64,000 bases of DNA from Pseudomonas sp. TH41. Its GTDB lineage: Bacteria > Pseudomonadota > Gammaproteobacteria > Pseudomonadales > Pseudomonadaceae. Both the position numbers and the translations under genes were made by a program. Positions 55,215 through 64,000 of this stretch are shown in pieces. The first letter of the stretch is position 1. Every line of letters begins with the position of its first letter. The notes below the pieces were generated by a model. That model made no database searches and was not told the DNA's origin. It worked only from the letters and a program-made list of their open reading frames with translations. Location of the stretch: assembly GCF_016650695.1 (NCBI RefSeq), contig NZ_JAEKFH010000003.1, forward strand, positions 516,001 through 580,000. The letters run 5' to 3'.

Positions 55215-56135
55215 ATGTGGTTCAAAAACCTGCTTATCTATCGCCTGACCCAAGATCTGCCTTTTGATGCCGAGGCGTTGGAAACTGCACTGGCCACCAA
55301 ACTGGCGCGTCCATGTGCAAGCCAGGAGTTGACCACCTACGGTTTCGTCGCGCCGTTTGGCAAAGGCGAAGATGCACCGCTGGCGCACGTCAGCGGCGAT
55401 TTCCTGCTGATCTCCGCCCGCAAAGAAGAACGCATCTTGCCGGGCAGCGTCGTGCGTGACGCGGTGAAGGAAAAGGTCGAAGAGATCGAAGCCGAACAAA
55501 TGCGCAAGGTCTATAAAAAGGAGCGCGACCAGATCAAGGATGAAATCATCCAGGCCTTCCTGCCTCGCGCCTTTATCCGTCGTTCGTCGACCTTCGCCGC
55601 CATCGCGCCGAAACAGGGCCTGATCCTGGTCAATTCGGCCAGTCCGAAACGCGCCGAAGACCTGTTGTCCACCCTGCGTGAAGTGATCGGCACACTGCCG
55701 GTACGACCGCTGACCGTGAAAATGTCCCCGACCGCGACCATGACTGAATGGGTCACCACCCAAAAAGCCGCGGACGACTTCTTTGTGCTGGACGAGTGCG
55801 AGCTGCGTGATACCCACGAAGATGGCGGCATCGTGCGCTGCAAGCGTCAGGACCTGACCAGCGAAGAAATCCAGTTGCACCTGAGCACTGGCAAAGTGGT
55901 CACTCAACTGTCGCTGGCTTGGCAAGACAAACTGTCTTTTGTCCTCGACGACAAGATGGTGGTCAAGCGCCTGAAGTTCGAAGATCTGCTGCAAGACCAG
56001 GCGGAACAGGACGGCGGCGAAGAAGCACTCGGTCAACTGGATGCCAGCTTCACCCTGATGATGCTGACCTTCGGCGACTTCCTGCCGGCGCTGATTGAAG
56101 CGTTGGGCGGCGAAGAGACTCCGCAGGGGATCTAA
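55215..56135 (+). CDS. rdgC: Recombination-associated protein RdgC
   Basis: A 306-residue ring-forming DNA-binding protein that inhibits RecA-driven strand exchange. It starts at the ATG at 55215 ([11 protein letters not shown]) after AAGGAG, the conserved family N-terminus. The acidic, helical C-terminal half and the motif [20 protein letters not shown] match the family. It is monocistronic. Confidence 0.95.
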   Translation: MWFKNLLIYRLTQDLPFDAEALETALATKLARPCASQELTTYGFVAPFGKGEDAPLAHVSGDFLLISARKEERILPGSVVRDAVKEKVEEIEAEQMRKVYKKERDQIKDEIIQAFLPRAFIRRSSTFAAIAPKQGLILVNSASPKRAEDLLSTLREVIGTLPVRPLTVKMSPTATMTEWVTTQKAADDFFVLDECELRDTHEDGGIVRCKRQDLTSEEIQLHLSTGKVVTQLSLAWQDKLSFVLDDKMVVKRLKFEDLLQDQAEQDGGEEALGQLDASFTLMMLTFGDFLPALIEALGGEETPQGI

Positions 56136-56151
56136 AGGATTGTGATCTCTA

Positions 56152-56236
56152 CTGTAGGAGCGAGCTTGCTCGCGATGGAGTGTCAGGCAAATTGGTGTCG
56201 ACTGACACTCCATCGCGAGCAAGCTCGCTCCTACAG
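56152..56236. repeat. REP palindrome pair, CGAGCAAGCTCGCTCC type
   Basis: Inverted copies (CTGTAGGAGCGAGCTTGCTC and its complement) with a further inner inverted repeat (GGAGTGTCA / TGACACTCC), so the whole element can fold as a single long hairpin between rdgC and the transporter gene. Confidence 0.85.
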
Positions 56237-56272
56237 GGGTTTGTGGCGCTACTAAATAATAAGGATCAGGCC

Positions 56273-57238
56273 ATGCGTGCACTGGCTGCATTAAGTCGCT
56301 TTGTCGGTAACACCTTCGCTTACTGGGTGCTGATTTTCGCCGTCGTGGCGTTTCTGCTACCGACGTGGTTCATCGGCCTGAAAGGCGCAATCGTGCCGCT
56401 GCTAGGGCTGGTGATGTTCGGCATGGGCCTGACCCTCAAGCTCGATGACTTCGCCGAAGTTGCTCGCCATCCTTGGCGCGTGGCCTTGGGCGTGGTCGCG
56501 CATTTCGTGATCATGCCCGGTGTGGCGTGGTTGCTCTGCCAGGCTTTTCACCTGCCGCCAGAGATCGCCGTCGGCGTCATCCTGGTCGGCTGCTGCCCAA
56601 GTGGCACGTCGTCGAATGTAATGACCTGGCTGGCACGCGGAGATCTCGCCCTGTCAGTGGCCATTGCCGCCGTCACCACCCTCCTCGCTCCGTTGTTGAC
56701 GCCGGCGCTGATCTGGTTGCTGGCCTCGGCCTGGTTGCCGGTCTCCTTCATGGAGCTGTTCTGGTCGATCCTGCAAGTGGTGCTGCTGCCAATCGTGCTC
56801 GGCGTGGTTGCCCAGCGGTTGCTCGGCGATCGGGTTCGCCTCGCGGTGGACGTTTTGCCACTGGTGTCGGTGGTCAGCATCGTAATTATTGTCACCGCCG
56901 TAGTTGCCGCCAGCCAGGCAAAAATCGCCGAGTCCGGTCTGTTGATCATGGCCGTGGTGATGCTGCACAACAGCTTTGGCTACCTGCTGGGTTATTTCAC
57001 AGGGCGCCTGTTCAAATTGCCACTGGCCCAACGCAAATCCCTGGCCCTGGAAGTCGGCATGCAAAACTCCGGATTGGGCGCCGCGCTGGCCAGTGCGCAT
57101 TTCTCACCACTGGCGGCAGTGCCGAGTGCGCTGTTCAGTGTTTGGCACAACATTTCCGGGGCGCTGCTCTCGACGTATTTCCGGCGGATGAGCGAGAAAG
57201 AAGATCGGGAACTGGCGGCTAGACAGGCCACCGATTGA
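56273..57238 (+). CDS. BASS-family sodium:organic anion symporter
   Basis: A 321-residue membrane protein with about ten helices of the bile acid:sodium symporter (BASS) fold. Conserved motifs: LLGLVMFGMGLTLKLDDF, VGCCPSGTSSNVMTWLARGD (sodium site) and EVGMQNSGLGAALASAHF. Bacterial members can carry keto acids, pantothenate or bile acids; the substrate here is unknown. It starts at the ATG at 56273 with AAGGA. An upstream open stretch runs through the REP and is not coding. Confidence 0.93.
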   Translation: MRALAALSRFVGNTFAYWVLIFAVVAFLLPTWFIGLKGAIVPLLGLVMFGMGLTLKLDDFAEVARHPWRVALGVVAHFVIMPGVAWLLCQAFHLPPEIAVGVILVGCCPSGTSSNVMTWLARGDLALSVAIAAVTTLLAPLLTPALIWLLASAWLPVSFMELFWSILQVVLLPIVLGVVAQRLLGDRVRLAVDVLPLVSVVSIVIIVTAVVAASQAKIAESGLLIMAVVMLHNSFGYLLGYFTGRLFKLPLAQRKSLALEVGMQNSGLGAALASAHFSPLAAVPSALFSVWHNISGALLSTYFRRMSEKEDRELAARQATD

Positions 57239-57285
57239 TCCGAAAACTTGATCCCCGGATTAATGATGGGCACTCTATTGCGCAT

Positions 57286-57337
57286 CGCGAGGACGACCTC
57301 GCGGCTCAATCGAGTGATTAATCTGGGGACGACCCCG
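57286..57337 (+). ncRNA. Guanidine-II (mini-ykkC) riboswitch
   Basis: Two tandem short hairpins with the diagnostic ACGA loops: CGCGAGG-ACGA-CCTCGCG (57286-57303) and GGGG-ACGA-CCCC (57325-57336), about 20 bases apart. This is the published mini-ykkC layout; each loop binds one guanidinium. The second stem lies ten bases before GGAGG (57347) of the gdx start, so guanidine binding probably frees the ribosome site. Confidence 0.9.
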
Positions 57338-57357
57338 TCAATGGATGGAGGTCTCTC

Positions 57358-57672
57358 ATGTCCTGGATCATTCTGTTTTTCGCCGGCCTGTTCGAAGTTG
57401 GCTGGGCCGTCGGCCTGAAATACACCGACGGTTTCAGCCGCCCCCTCCCTACGGCATTGACCGTTGCCGCCATGGCCGTCAGCCTTGGCCTGCTTGGCCT
57501 TGCCATGAAGGAACTGCCGCTGGGCACGGCCTATGCGATCTGGACGGGCGTGGGCGCAGTCGGAACGGTGATCGCCGGGATCATTCTGTTTGGTGAGTCC
57601 ATGGCGCTGTTCAGGCTGGCCAGTGTGGCGCTGATCATTGCCGGGCTGGTTGGATTGAAGATCAGCGCTTAA
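57358..57672 (+). CDS. gdx: Guanidinium exporter Gdx (SugE), SMR family
   Basis: A 104-residue, four-helix small multidrug resistance protein. The Gdx subtype is indicated by [16 protein letters not shown] (catalytic Glu in helix 1) and [21 protein letters not shown]. Gdx proteins exchange guanidinium for protons as antiparallel dimers. The upstream guanidine-II riboswitch confirms the substrate by established association. Confidence 0.96.
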   Translation: MSWIILFFAGLFEVGWAVGLKYTDGFSRPLPTALTVAAMAVSLGLLGLAMKELPLGTAYAIWTGVGAVGTVIAGIILFGESMALFRLASVALIIAGLVGLKISA

Positions 57673-57769
57673 CTTAAATGCTTACGGCTGCAAAAAAGCC
57701 CGCGTCCCTTTCAATACAGATCGGAACGCGGGCTTTTTACATGGGCACGCCATTATCCGGATTAAAGGA

Positions 57770-58564
57770 TCAGCTTTCGGCCATAGCCAGGCGCTCACGC
57801 GCCACCGGGGTCTTCTCCGAATGTTCAAGCTGCATGCAGCGTTCCAGGAACAGGTACATGTAGTCGTAGCTTTTGCAGATGGCCTGGCGTAATTCCACTT
57901 GCAGGGATTGACTCGGGTTCAAGCCCGCCAGCGTGCAGATGATTTCCAGTGCTTCCCACGGATGGGCATCGTCGTACTGGGCGTGCATCTTCAACCACTT
58001 CATGGCGCGTTTGCGATCTTCCTCCGGAAATGCCGCTGCGTAGACGCCACTGGAACAGACCAGCGCCGACCACTCCCCCGTCGCACCCTCAATGGCGTAA
58101 TTGGTGGCGGCAATGGCCACGATCAGCGAATCCGCCGAACTGGTGTGCCAGCACCAATGGCTCAGCGCGTGAAGCTCAGGGGCAACCTGTTGCGCTTGCA
58201 AGTCTTCCAGGCTGACACCATGAGCACGACTCCAGTGCACCCAGTAATCGGCGTGGTTCAATTCGACGCGAATGTTACGCATCAGCCAGCGACGCGCCAT
58301 GTCTTCGCCTGGATGGCGAGCAAAACGGGTCTTGGTCAGGTTCTGAGCCATGTATAACGCGAACTGCTCGACCACCGGCCAGCCACCAATAAGGTACTGA
58401 CGCATGGTCTTGGCGCTGAGTTTGTTATCTCGCATGCGCTGATACAGATCGTGTCCGACAACCCGGCGCTTACTCTCGCTGCAATCCTGGATCAATTTCT
58501 GTGCCCAGGCGGGATAACTTGCAGCTTCCATGAGTGGTCCGGTTCGGCTGAATGTGTCGATCAC
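57770..58564 (-). CDS. TenA/PqqC-like (haem-oxygenase fold) protein
   Basis: A 264-residue helical protein from the GTG at 58564 (AAGGAG upstream; an internal ATG at 58531 is an alternative). Histidine- and glutamate-rich helices such as RNIRVELNHADYWVHW, LSHWCWHTSS and AATNYAIEGATGEWS fit the TenA/iron-containing redox enzyme group, possibly with a di-iron site. Annotation as a regulator in related genomes is unlikely to reflect its role. The substrate is unknown. It is 45 bases after the GGDEF-EAL gene on the same strand, so co-transcription is likely. Confidence 0.8.
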   Translation of the reverse strand: MIDTFSRTGPLMEAASYPAWAQKLIQDCSESKRRVVGHDLYQRMRDNKLSAKTMRQYLIGGWPVVEQFALYMAQNLTKTRFARHPGEDMARRWLMRNIRVELNHADYWVHWSRAHGVSLEDLQAQQVAPELHALSHWCWHTSSADSLIVAIAATNYAIEGATGEWSALVCSSGVYAAAFPEEDRKRAMKWLKMHAQYDDAHPWEALEIICTLAGLNPSQSLQVELRQAICKSYDYMYLFLERCMQLEHSEKTPVARERLAMAES

Positions 58565-58609
58565 TGTCGAGCTCCTTTTGATTGTGATTGTTAGGATCAG
58601 CAAGAGATT

Positions 58610-61069
58610 TCAACGGAACGTGCCTGGCGCCTTGAATAACAACGGCCGAGGCCTGGCAGGACGACTTTGTAAACTGTCGCAGGTAAACAGATGCGGGCGT
58701 TCAATGACATACCCTTGAGCGTAATCCACGCCGATCTCCAGCAATGCCTGCTCAATCTGCGGTGTTTCAACAAACTCTGCAATCGTACGCTTACCCATGA
58801 CATGACCGATGTGGTTGATCACTTCGACCATGGCGCGGTTAATCGGGTCGTCCAGCATGTCCTTTACGAAACTCCCGTCAATCTTCAGGAAGTCTACAGG
58901 CAAATGTTTCAGGTAGGCGAATGAGGACATACCGGCACAAAAGTCGTCTAGCGAAAAGTGGCAACCTAAGCCTTTGAGCTCATTGATAAATCTGATTGCG
59001 CTTCCGAGATTGGAAATTGCGCTGGTTTCAGTGATTTCAAAACAAATCATTTCAGGCGGAATGGCGTAAGCAACGAACTGTTCACGCAAGAAGGTCAGAA
59101 ACGCCTCATCGCCGATGGTAGTGCCTGACAGATTGATCGCACACATGGCCAACGGCCCTTTGCGCTTCTCGGTGATGCATTGGGCGATGATCTTGAATAC
59201 GTTCTGCACGACCCAACGATCAAGGGAAGTCATCAGGCCGTAACGCTCGGCGGCCGGAATAAAACTGTCCGGCAAAATCATGCGCCCGGCTTCATCGTGC
59301 AGGCGCAGCAGAATTTCGATATGCCCACCGCCTTGCCCGCTATGACCAAGGGGCGCAATTTCCTGCGAGTACAAGCAGAAACGATCGTCTTCCAACGCCA
59401 TGTGCAAGCGTTGCACCCAGGCCATTTCGCCGAAGCGCAGTGACAGCTCCGAATCGTCGGCATGATAGACCTGCACGCGGTTGCGGCCCTTTTCCTTAGC
59501 CATGTAACACGCCATATCGGCCGCACGCAGCGAGGTTTCGAGGGTCGTCGGGGCCTGATTGATATGAACCAGGCCGATGCTTACGGTCGTCACAAACGGC
59601 CGGCCTTTCCAGACGAAATGCAGGTTTTGCACGGTCTGGCGCAAGTTCTCGGCGATCTTTTCCGCCGCTTCCGGTGCACAGTTCTCCAGGAGGATGCCGA
59701 ACTCGTCACCGCCCAACCGGGCCAGGGTGTCGCCTTCGCGCAGGCCTGACTGCAACAGTGCGCAAATATGCCGCAGCAACTCGTCTCCCGCTGCGTGACC
59801 GCAGGTATCGTTGACTAACTTGAACTGGTCAAGATCGAGGAACATCAGGGCATGGCGCCCCGTCTGACGCGCCAGCTGATGCAGGGCCTGTTCCAGGCGA
59901 TACTCGAACTCGCGGCGGTTGGCGAGGCCGGTCAAGGCGTCGTGAGTCGCCTGCCAGGACAAGTTGGCGATGTATTGCCGCTCCTGGGTCATGTCGTGCA
60001 GTACCAGCACGGTGCCGCTGACTTTACCGGCGTTGCGGATCGGCGCACCGACCAGGGTAACTGAAACCGTGCTGCCATCCAGGCGCTGGATCAATTTGGA
60101 ATGTTCGCTGCCACCACTGAGCTGGCCGCTCAAAATGTGCTCGATCAACGTAAAGCCATCGGCCTGGGCGTTCTCGTCCAGCAAATTGAACAGCGCCGCC
60201 AGTGGCAACCCCGTGGCCTGCTCGGCCTTCCAGTGGGTTAACGCCTCGGCGGCCGGGTTCATGTAGGCGATCGCCCCTTCGACATCCGTGGTAATCACCC
60301 CGTCGCCAATCGATTGCAGAGTGATCTGGGCCCGGTCTTTCTCCAATTGAAGGGCCTCGGCGAACGCATGGCGCTGCTTGAGCAGCTTGTGGGTACGCAT
60401 TAAGGCCAGCGCGATCAGGCCAAGCGCGGTCGCGAGGTTCGTCACCAGCAGCAGGCGCAGAATCACCCGCGAGCCCTCGCCCAGCGCATCGCTGAAGGCC
60501 TTCGCGGCCGGCGTCACACCGTCATTGATGTCAAATATCTGTTCCTTCCAACGCTTGATGTCGGCATCGGTCGTCTGCGTGGCAGTGATGTGCTGATGCA
60601 TTTCCTGCGCCACGTCATCGAGCCGCACCAGATACGCGTCACCTACCGTCCACCGATCAATGGCCTTTTCGAGGTAACTGAAGTGACGGAAATTGAGGTA
60701 CAGCCAGATCAAACTGGAGACGTCATCCGGGTGGTTGCCACCCTTGAGGATCGCCAGTCGTGCCGCCTCGATATTCGGTGGCTGAAGATCCAGCGCCAGT
60801 CGCAATTCGTGGCCACCTTGAGGCACGGCAATTGCGTTCTGATATTTGAGGAAAATCATTTTGTCGCGACTGTCGGCGTAGAGATTGAGGTAATAGATAG
60901 CGTCTTTCTGGCCCTTGGACCATAAGCTTTCACCCGCGACATAACCGCGAACCGCCGAGAGCACGTACAGGCTAACGCCCCCCAACAGGGCCTGAAATAA
61001 CACAACGGCGATAAATGGCCAGACGATGCCCAGCAACCGTGGCGTTCCGAGAGTCCGTGTTTGATTCAT
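58610..61069 (-). CDS. Membrane PAS-GGDEF-EAL cyclic-di-GMP protein
   Basis: An 819-residue protein from the ATG at 61069. Membrane helices near 12-37 and 203-225 bracket a helical periplasmic sensor. A PAS domain follows (about 250-365), then GGDEF (about 375-540, intact GGDEF) and EAL (about 555-800) with EILLRL, INLSGTT, FEITETS, DDFCAGMSS, LKIDGSF, AEFVET and AQGYVI. Both enzymatic sites look complete, though in such tandem proteins usually one dominates. It is upstream of, and probably co-transcribed with, the TenA-like gene. Confidence 0.92.
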   Translation of the reverse strand: MNQTRTLGTPRLLGIVWPFIAVVLFQALLGGVSLYVLSAVRGYVAGESLWSKGQKDAIYYLNLYADSRDKMIFLKYQNAIAVPQGGHELRLALDLQPPNIEAARLAILKGGNHPDDVSSLIWLYLNFRHFSYLEKAIDRWTVGDAYLVRLDDVAQEMHQHITATQTTDADIKRWKEQIFDINDGVTPAAKAFSDALGEGSRVILRLLLVTNLATALGLIALALMRTHKLLKQRHAFAEALQLEKDRAQITLQSIGDGVITTDVEGAIAYMNPAAEALTHWKAEQATGLPLAALFNLLDENAQADGFTLIEHILSGQLSGGSEHSKLIQRLDGSTVSVTLVGAPIRNAGKVSGTVLVLHDMTQERQYIANLSWQATHDALTGLANRREFEYRLEQALHQLARQTGRHALMFLDLDQFKLVNDTCGHAAGDELLRHICALLQSGLREGDTLARLGGDEFGILLENCAPEAAEKIAENLRQTVQNLHFVWKGRPFVTTVSIGLVHINQAPTTLETSLRAADMACYMAKEKGRNRVQVYHADDSELSLRFGEMAWVQRLHMALEDDRFCLYSQEIAPLGHSGQGGGHIEILLRLHDEAGRMILPDSFIPAAERYGLMTSLDRWVVQNVFKIIAQCITEKRKGPLAMCAINLSGTTIGDEAFLTFLREQFVAYAIPPEMICFEITETSAISNLGSAIRFINELKGLGCHFSLDDFCAGMSSFAYLKHLPVDFLKIDGSFVKDMLDDPINRAMVEVINHIGHVMGKRTIAEFVETPQIEQALLEIGVDYAQGYVIERPHLFTCDSLQSRPARPRPLLFKAPGTFR

Positions 61070-61367
61070 GAGGTCCCTTGTTATAGCACTGCTAGATCAT
61101 CATCCAACGTGATCGCTACAGCTAGACTAGGGTGCGTTCTTGATCCCGGCAAGCGAGAAGCCCGCTACGGTGATCAAGTCCATGTAAATAGCAGTTTTTT
61201 TCAACTCGCTGCTCGCAACCAGAGCGACAAACTGTTCTTCGGAAAAATACCCCCCGTCATATATCTATATACCGCCCCTCCCTTCTTTCTATCGCTTGTA
61301 ATCGGACCAGCACTCCATCGCACTGGAGCGATGCGCAGATCAACCGACCATCAAGAGAAGCACGCTT
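61070..61367. other. Promoter spacer between the GGDEF-EAL gene and the large right-edge gene
   Basis: A 298-base divergent spacer, AT-rich in its centre (61190-61300). I see no ORF, terminator or definite operator. Confidence 0.4.
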
Positions 61368-64000
61368 ATGCAAACGATCAATTCAAGCGAAAAGGGAGGC
61401 CTGTTCCCTCCCACAAACCCCACCGATGCTCAGCTACATACAGGCCAGCTGGAAGATTACGAACTCATGCTGACTGCAATGCGTAAGCCGCCAACCACTG
61501 TCGATCTACGCAATTTAATCCGGATAGGGCCTTTTTCACCGCTCCATAGGGTGAGCGAGGAAGGGCTCAACGCGTTATGGAAATTGCTGCGTGATCGAGA
61601 CTACATGGACATGTGCACAAAACTCCAAATAAAGCATGGTGACCTGAGCGTCACCCTCACGGATGGCAACTATGTCTATCAGGCCTGGAATAATTCGGGG
61701 ACCAGAGTCACGTTGGCATTGACGGAATTCACAAAATGGGAAGAGCTGAAACCCCAGATCGAACAGGCAGCCACGTTACTGGGAGGCCAGATCAACTCTA
61801 ACCGTTTCATCAGCCTGGGCAGGATGTCCTGGTTTTACGGACTTGCACCATGGACCCCGCGTCACCCGCAGGAACATCCGGACGCAATACTTGCCCTTCA
61901 AGAAAAGATCGCCAGTCATCAATTGAAGCTGGAGGACGATTTCGACATTCTCGAGCTGCGGCGACGCCCCACCGATGAAGATCGTGCGGCCTTTCGAGCC
62001 AGCCGACGGCACTCGCCCACCCCCTCACAAGTCGACACGCACAAAGTGCATGCAGAAATCGTCCGTGCGGAAATTATTGCAACCGTGAACGAATTTTTGC
62101 CTGAAGAAGGTATGTCACCGCTGACTTACCTCGCCAACGACATTTTTGCCGCGGCAACCGTTGAACAAGTCAGAGCAACGCCGACGGTTTATCTGCAAAA
62201 AATCCTGCAAAGCGCTGAAGCCAAAAAACTGGAAATAGCCTTGCTGTCTGCGATGGATTGGTATGGAGGGGAGCTAGGCGAAGAAACCTCGCCCTACATC
62301 CGCATCAAACTGATCGCCAACGCACTGCAGCTATGGCTGGCCTCGCAAACCGCTGAAAATCCGGGCGAGATTGCCGGGTACGCCTGGCAGGCCCGCTCAA
62401 ACTGGGGGAAGAGCTATCAGGCCATTGGGGCCGAATTCGAAACCCATCTGCGGACTTCAAATCGGGCAACATCGGAAAAAGAGGCCATTGTCATTGCGCG
62501 TTTGTTTCTGTCGCGTTTTCCACTGGAGTTCCGTGTCAGGGATATTCCGGAACAACTTAGGTACCGAAGCTCCGTGATCTGGGTGAACTTCCTTAACGGC
62601 GTAAACATCATCAAAGCAACTGAACCCGAGTTGCTGAACCGGCTGACCTTCCAACAGTTGGTCAACCTGGCGCTCCAGCAGGCCAAGGAGGCGAGCGAAG
62701 AGCAAATGACTCACATCGCGCTGGCCAGACTGCTTCCGGCACTGGACTGGGCGGAAACCCTCGGCGTTATTACCTCGAAAAACAAGGACGACATCGATCG
62801 CGCGCTATCCGAACTGGATAAGCACACCAGTGAACTCAATAAGGCCATTATCGGAATCAATGAAACAGCGCCCAAACGACTAACCATTGCTCGAACGGAA
62901 ATGGAGAAGCTCTTTGGAAAAGATGCCTTCATTTCGGATGGCCGAAAACTGGCAAGAAGCGACCCGGGACCGAGCCATTTTCGTGACACTCCCGTTATAG
63001 GGGGATATGACTATTACGCCTTCCTGGAGGTTCTGGCTGCCGGCAAATTCGACGATCAGAAAAAATGGCTGGTGACGGAGCGCGACGGCACTACCATTGG
63101 CAAACAATGGATTCGGATAGATGAAAAACGAACAATAAAGACTGAAGGGCCTTGGCCCGTACCTGGGCCTAAATGGGGTGGCATGCAGCCAGTCCTGCCG
63201 CCGACCGCCAAGCTGCCAGACATAAAAGCCCTCTTCGACAAAGACTTTACGAGCTATCTGACCAGGATCACAACTGCCTATGCAACGCTGATTAAAAGTC
63301 TGCTGGTGACGCTTCCAATTGCCGACCGTGAGGCTTTGGGGTGGGGCGAAGTCAGAATCTACAGCTTGCGATTGCAAACCCATCGCATGAAGGCCTCGGA
63401 TGAAACACATGAAAAGACCTTACCGCTCAGAGCTCGTAACGGATTGATATTGCAGGCAACTCACAATAAGAAAAGCACCTATTACGAGATGTTGCCAAGG
63501 GCTGGACTGATACGCTATCTCGAGAAGTTTGATCCAAAACTGATCGGCCCCTATGTCGGCGCTATTGCCACCCATCTCGATGGACAATACGTCGATCGCT
63601 TTCAGGACAAGCGTTTGCCCTTTGACTGGGAAGCTCATTTAAAAGGCGGCGTGCCGAAAGACAATGCCCACTGCTATGCAATCATAGATCAGTTGGGCAC
63701 GCCTTTCGCCGCAGTGCCCAATGCAACTGAATACGCACCCGTGACATTCTCGTCGAGCCGCTTGACGGAAATCAGCGATTACATTGCAACCCAACTATTG
63801 TTCGTAGACCCGGTGGCACTTCGTCGTGCCGCCAATGGTCAGACCGTATTCGAACGTGAAGAAGCTTACGGCGAAAAAGCTCTCGATACCGCAAAATTGT
63901 TCGTACCGTTCTGGGGCAGTATTGAAGATGTGATGTCAAACGACAAAGACCGTCGTGCCTTGGGTGCATTCGGATTGTTTTTCGACGTGCTTTCATTCGG
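61368..64000 (+). CDS. Start of a very large protein of unknown function (C-terminus cut)
   Basis: An uninterrupted frame from the ATG at 61368 (AAGAGAAG upstream) runs 877 codons to the window edge. No signal peptide, repeat or named domain is recognised. The N-terminus is hydrophilic and mostly helical (MQTINSSEKGGLFPPTNPTD…). Around residue 840 a hydrophobic segment begins (LFVPFWGSIEDVMSNDKDRR, then ALGAFGLFFDVLSFG), which reminds me of a segment in very large secreted Pseudomonas toxin/effector-like proteins. That is memory of a pattern, not a match. Base composition is lower in GC than neighbouring genes, suggesting acquired or fast-evolving DNA. Confidence 0.7.
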   Translation, partial: MQTINSSEKGGLFPPTNPTDAQLHTGQLEDYELMLTAMRKPPTTVDLRNLIRIGPFSPLHRVSEEGLNALWKLLRDRDYMDMCTKLQIKHGDLSVTLTDGNYVYQAWNNSGTRVTLALTEFTKWEELKPQIEQAATLLGGQINSNRFISLGRMSWFYGLAPWTPRHPQEHPDAILALQEKIASHQLKLEDDFDILELRRRPTDEDRAAFRASRRHSPTPSQVDTHKVHAEIVRAEIIATVNEFLPEEGMSPLTYLANDIFAAATVEQVRATPTVYLQKILQSAEAKKLEIALLSAMDWYGGELGEETSPYIRIKLIANALQLWLASQTAENPGEIAGYAWQARSNWGKSYQAIGAEFETHLRTSNRATSEKEAIVIARLFLSRFPLEFRVRDIPEQLRYRSSVIWVNFLNGVNIIKATEPELLNRLTFQQLVNLALQQAKEASEEQMTHIALARLLPALDWAETLGVITSKNKDDIDRALSELDKHTSELNKAIIGINETAPKRLTIARTEMEKLFGKDAFISDGRKLARSDPGPSHFRDTPVIGGYDYYAFLEVLAAGKFDDQKKWLVTERDGTTIGKQWIRIDEKRTIKTEGPWPVPGPKWGGMQPVLPPTAKLPDIKALFDKDFTSYLTRITTAYATLIKSLLVTLPIADREALGWGEVRIYSLRLQTHRMKASDETHEKTLPLRARNGLILQATHNKKSTYYEMLPRAGLIRYLEKFDPKLIGPYVGAIATHLDGQYVDRFQDKRLPFDWEAHLKGGVPKDNAHCYAIIDQLGTPFAAVPNATEYAPVTFSSSRLTEISDYIATQLLFVDPVALRRAANGQTVFEREEAYGEKALDTAKLFVPFWGSIEDVMSNDKDRRALGAFGLFFDVLSF

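Noticed and set aside
55170..56291. 373-codon reverse frame opposite rdgC
   Set aside because: It lies wholly antisense to rdgC, runs through a REP, and its translation is not protein-like.
58610..61069. EAL site judged degenerate because the motif reads EIL
   Set aside because: ExL with the following LR is within the normal range of active EAL domains, and all other catalytic residues are present.

Overview
The window is Pseudomonas chromosome, most likely from the P. fluorescens complex. The evidence is high-GC coding density, Pseudomonas-type gene neighbourhoods (moeA-moaB/mobA, ohrR-gpx, prc, rdgC, a tpm-type methyltransferase), several families of Pseudomonas REP palindromes, and many two-component and cyclic-di-GMP proteins. 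I see no phage, plasmid or CRISPR signature. Two insertion sequences (IS3 type and IS110/IS1111 type) are the only clear mobile elements.

Layout. 1-3900: a chemotaxis CheV (cut by the left edge), a degenerate Hpt-like protein, and a NarL-type sensor/regulator pair. 3884-9875: a YegS-type lipid kinase, the molybdenum cofactor genes moeA-moaB with divergent mobA, a small lipoprotein, a pseudouridine synthase and small proteins. 9976-15218: an ammonium transporter, a three-gene YqjD/YqjE-type envelope operon, an EAL protein and a dGTPase. 15390-27160: a signalling block with a lone receiver, a BvgA/EvgA-like regulator, a BvgS/EvgS-like hybrid kinase whose Hpt domain is cut off by a one-base frame change, a Cache-GAF-HD-GYP protein, a free-methionine sulfoxide reductase with an AAA+ ATPase, and a second hybrid kinase. 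27144-28715: an oxidative-stress cluster (OhrR, glutathione peroxidase, MsrB). 28940-34380: alaA, htpX, the IS3 element, tpm and ygiD.

34414-40827 is a complete uptake-and-cleavage system: a GntR/UTRA regulator diverges from a substrate-binding protein, a cytoplasmic alkaline-phosphatase-superfamily phosphodiesterase, two permeases, an ATPase and a HAD phosphatase. Two near-palindromic TGG(A/T)CTAGACCA-like sites lie in the divergent promoter. The layout suggests import of an organophosphate or phosphonate and stepwise release of phosphate inside the cell. The substrate cannot be read from the sequence.

40942-54250: a quinone oxidoreductase, the Prc protease, an EAL-CBS-GGDEF protein, the IS1111-type element sitting at the edge of a REP, a small HTH/Sel1 operon, a YkvA-type protein, a probable small RNA, an FKBP lipoprotein, and a coupled di-haem cytochrome c peroxidase/catalase pair. 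54458-55054: a tandemly duplicated tRNA-Val/tRNA-Asp unit, each with its own terminator. 55215-61069: rdgC, a BASS transporter, the guanidine exporter gdx under a guanidine-II riboswitch, a TenA/haem-oxygenase-like protein and a PAS-GGDEF-EAL protein. 61368 to the right edge: the first 877 codons of a very large, comparatively AT-rich gene of unknown function, possibly a toxin or effector.

Functions are assigned from motif recognition by eye. No database search was run.
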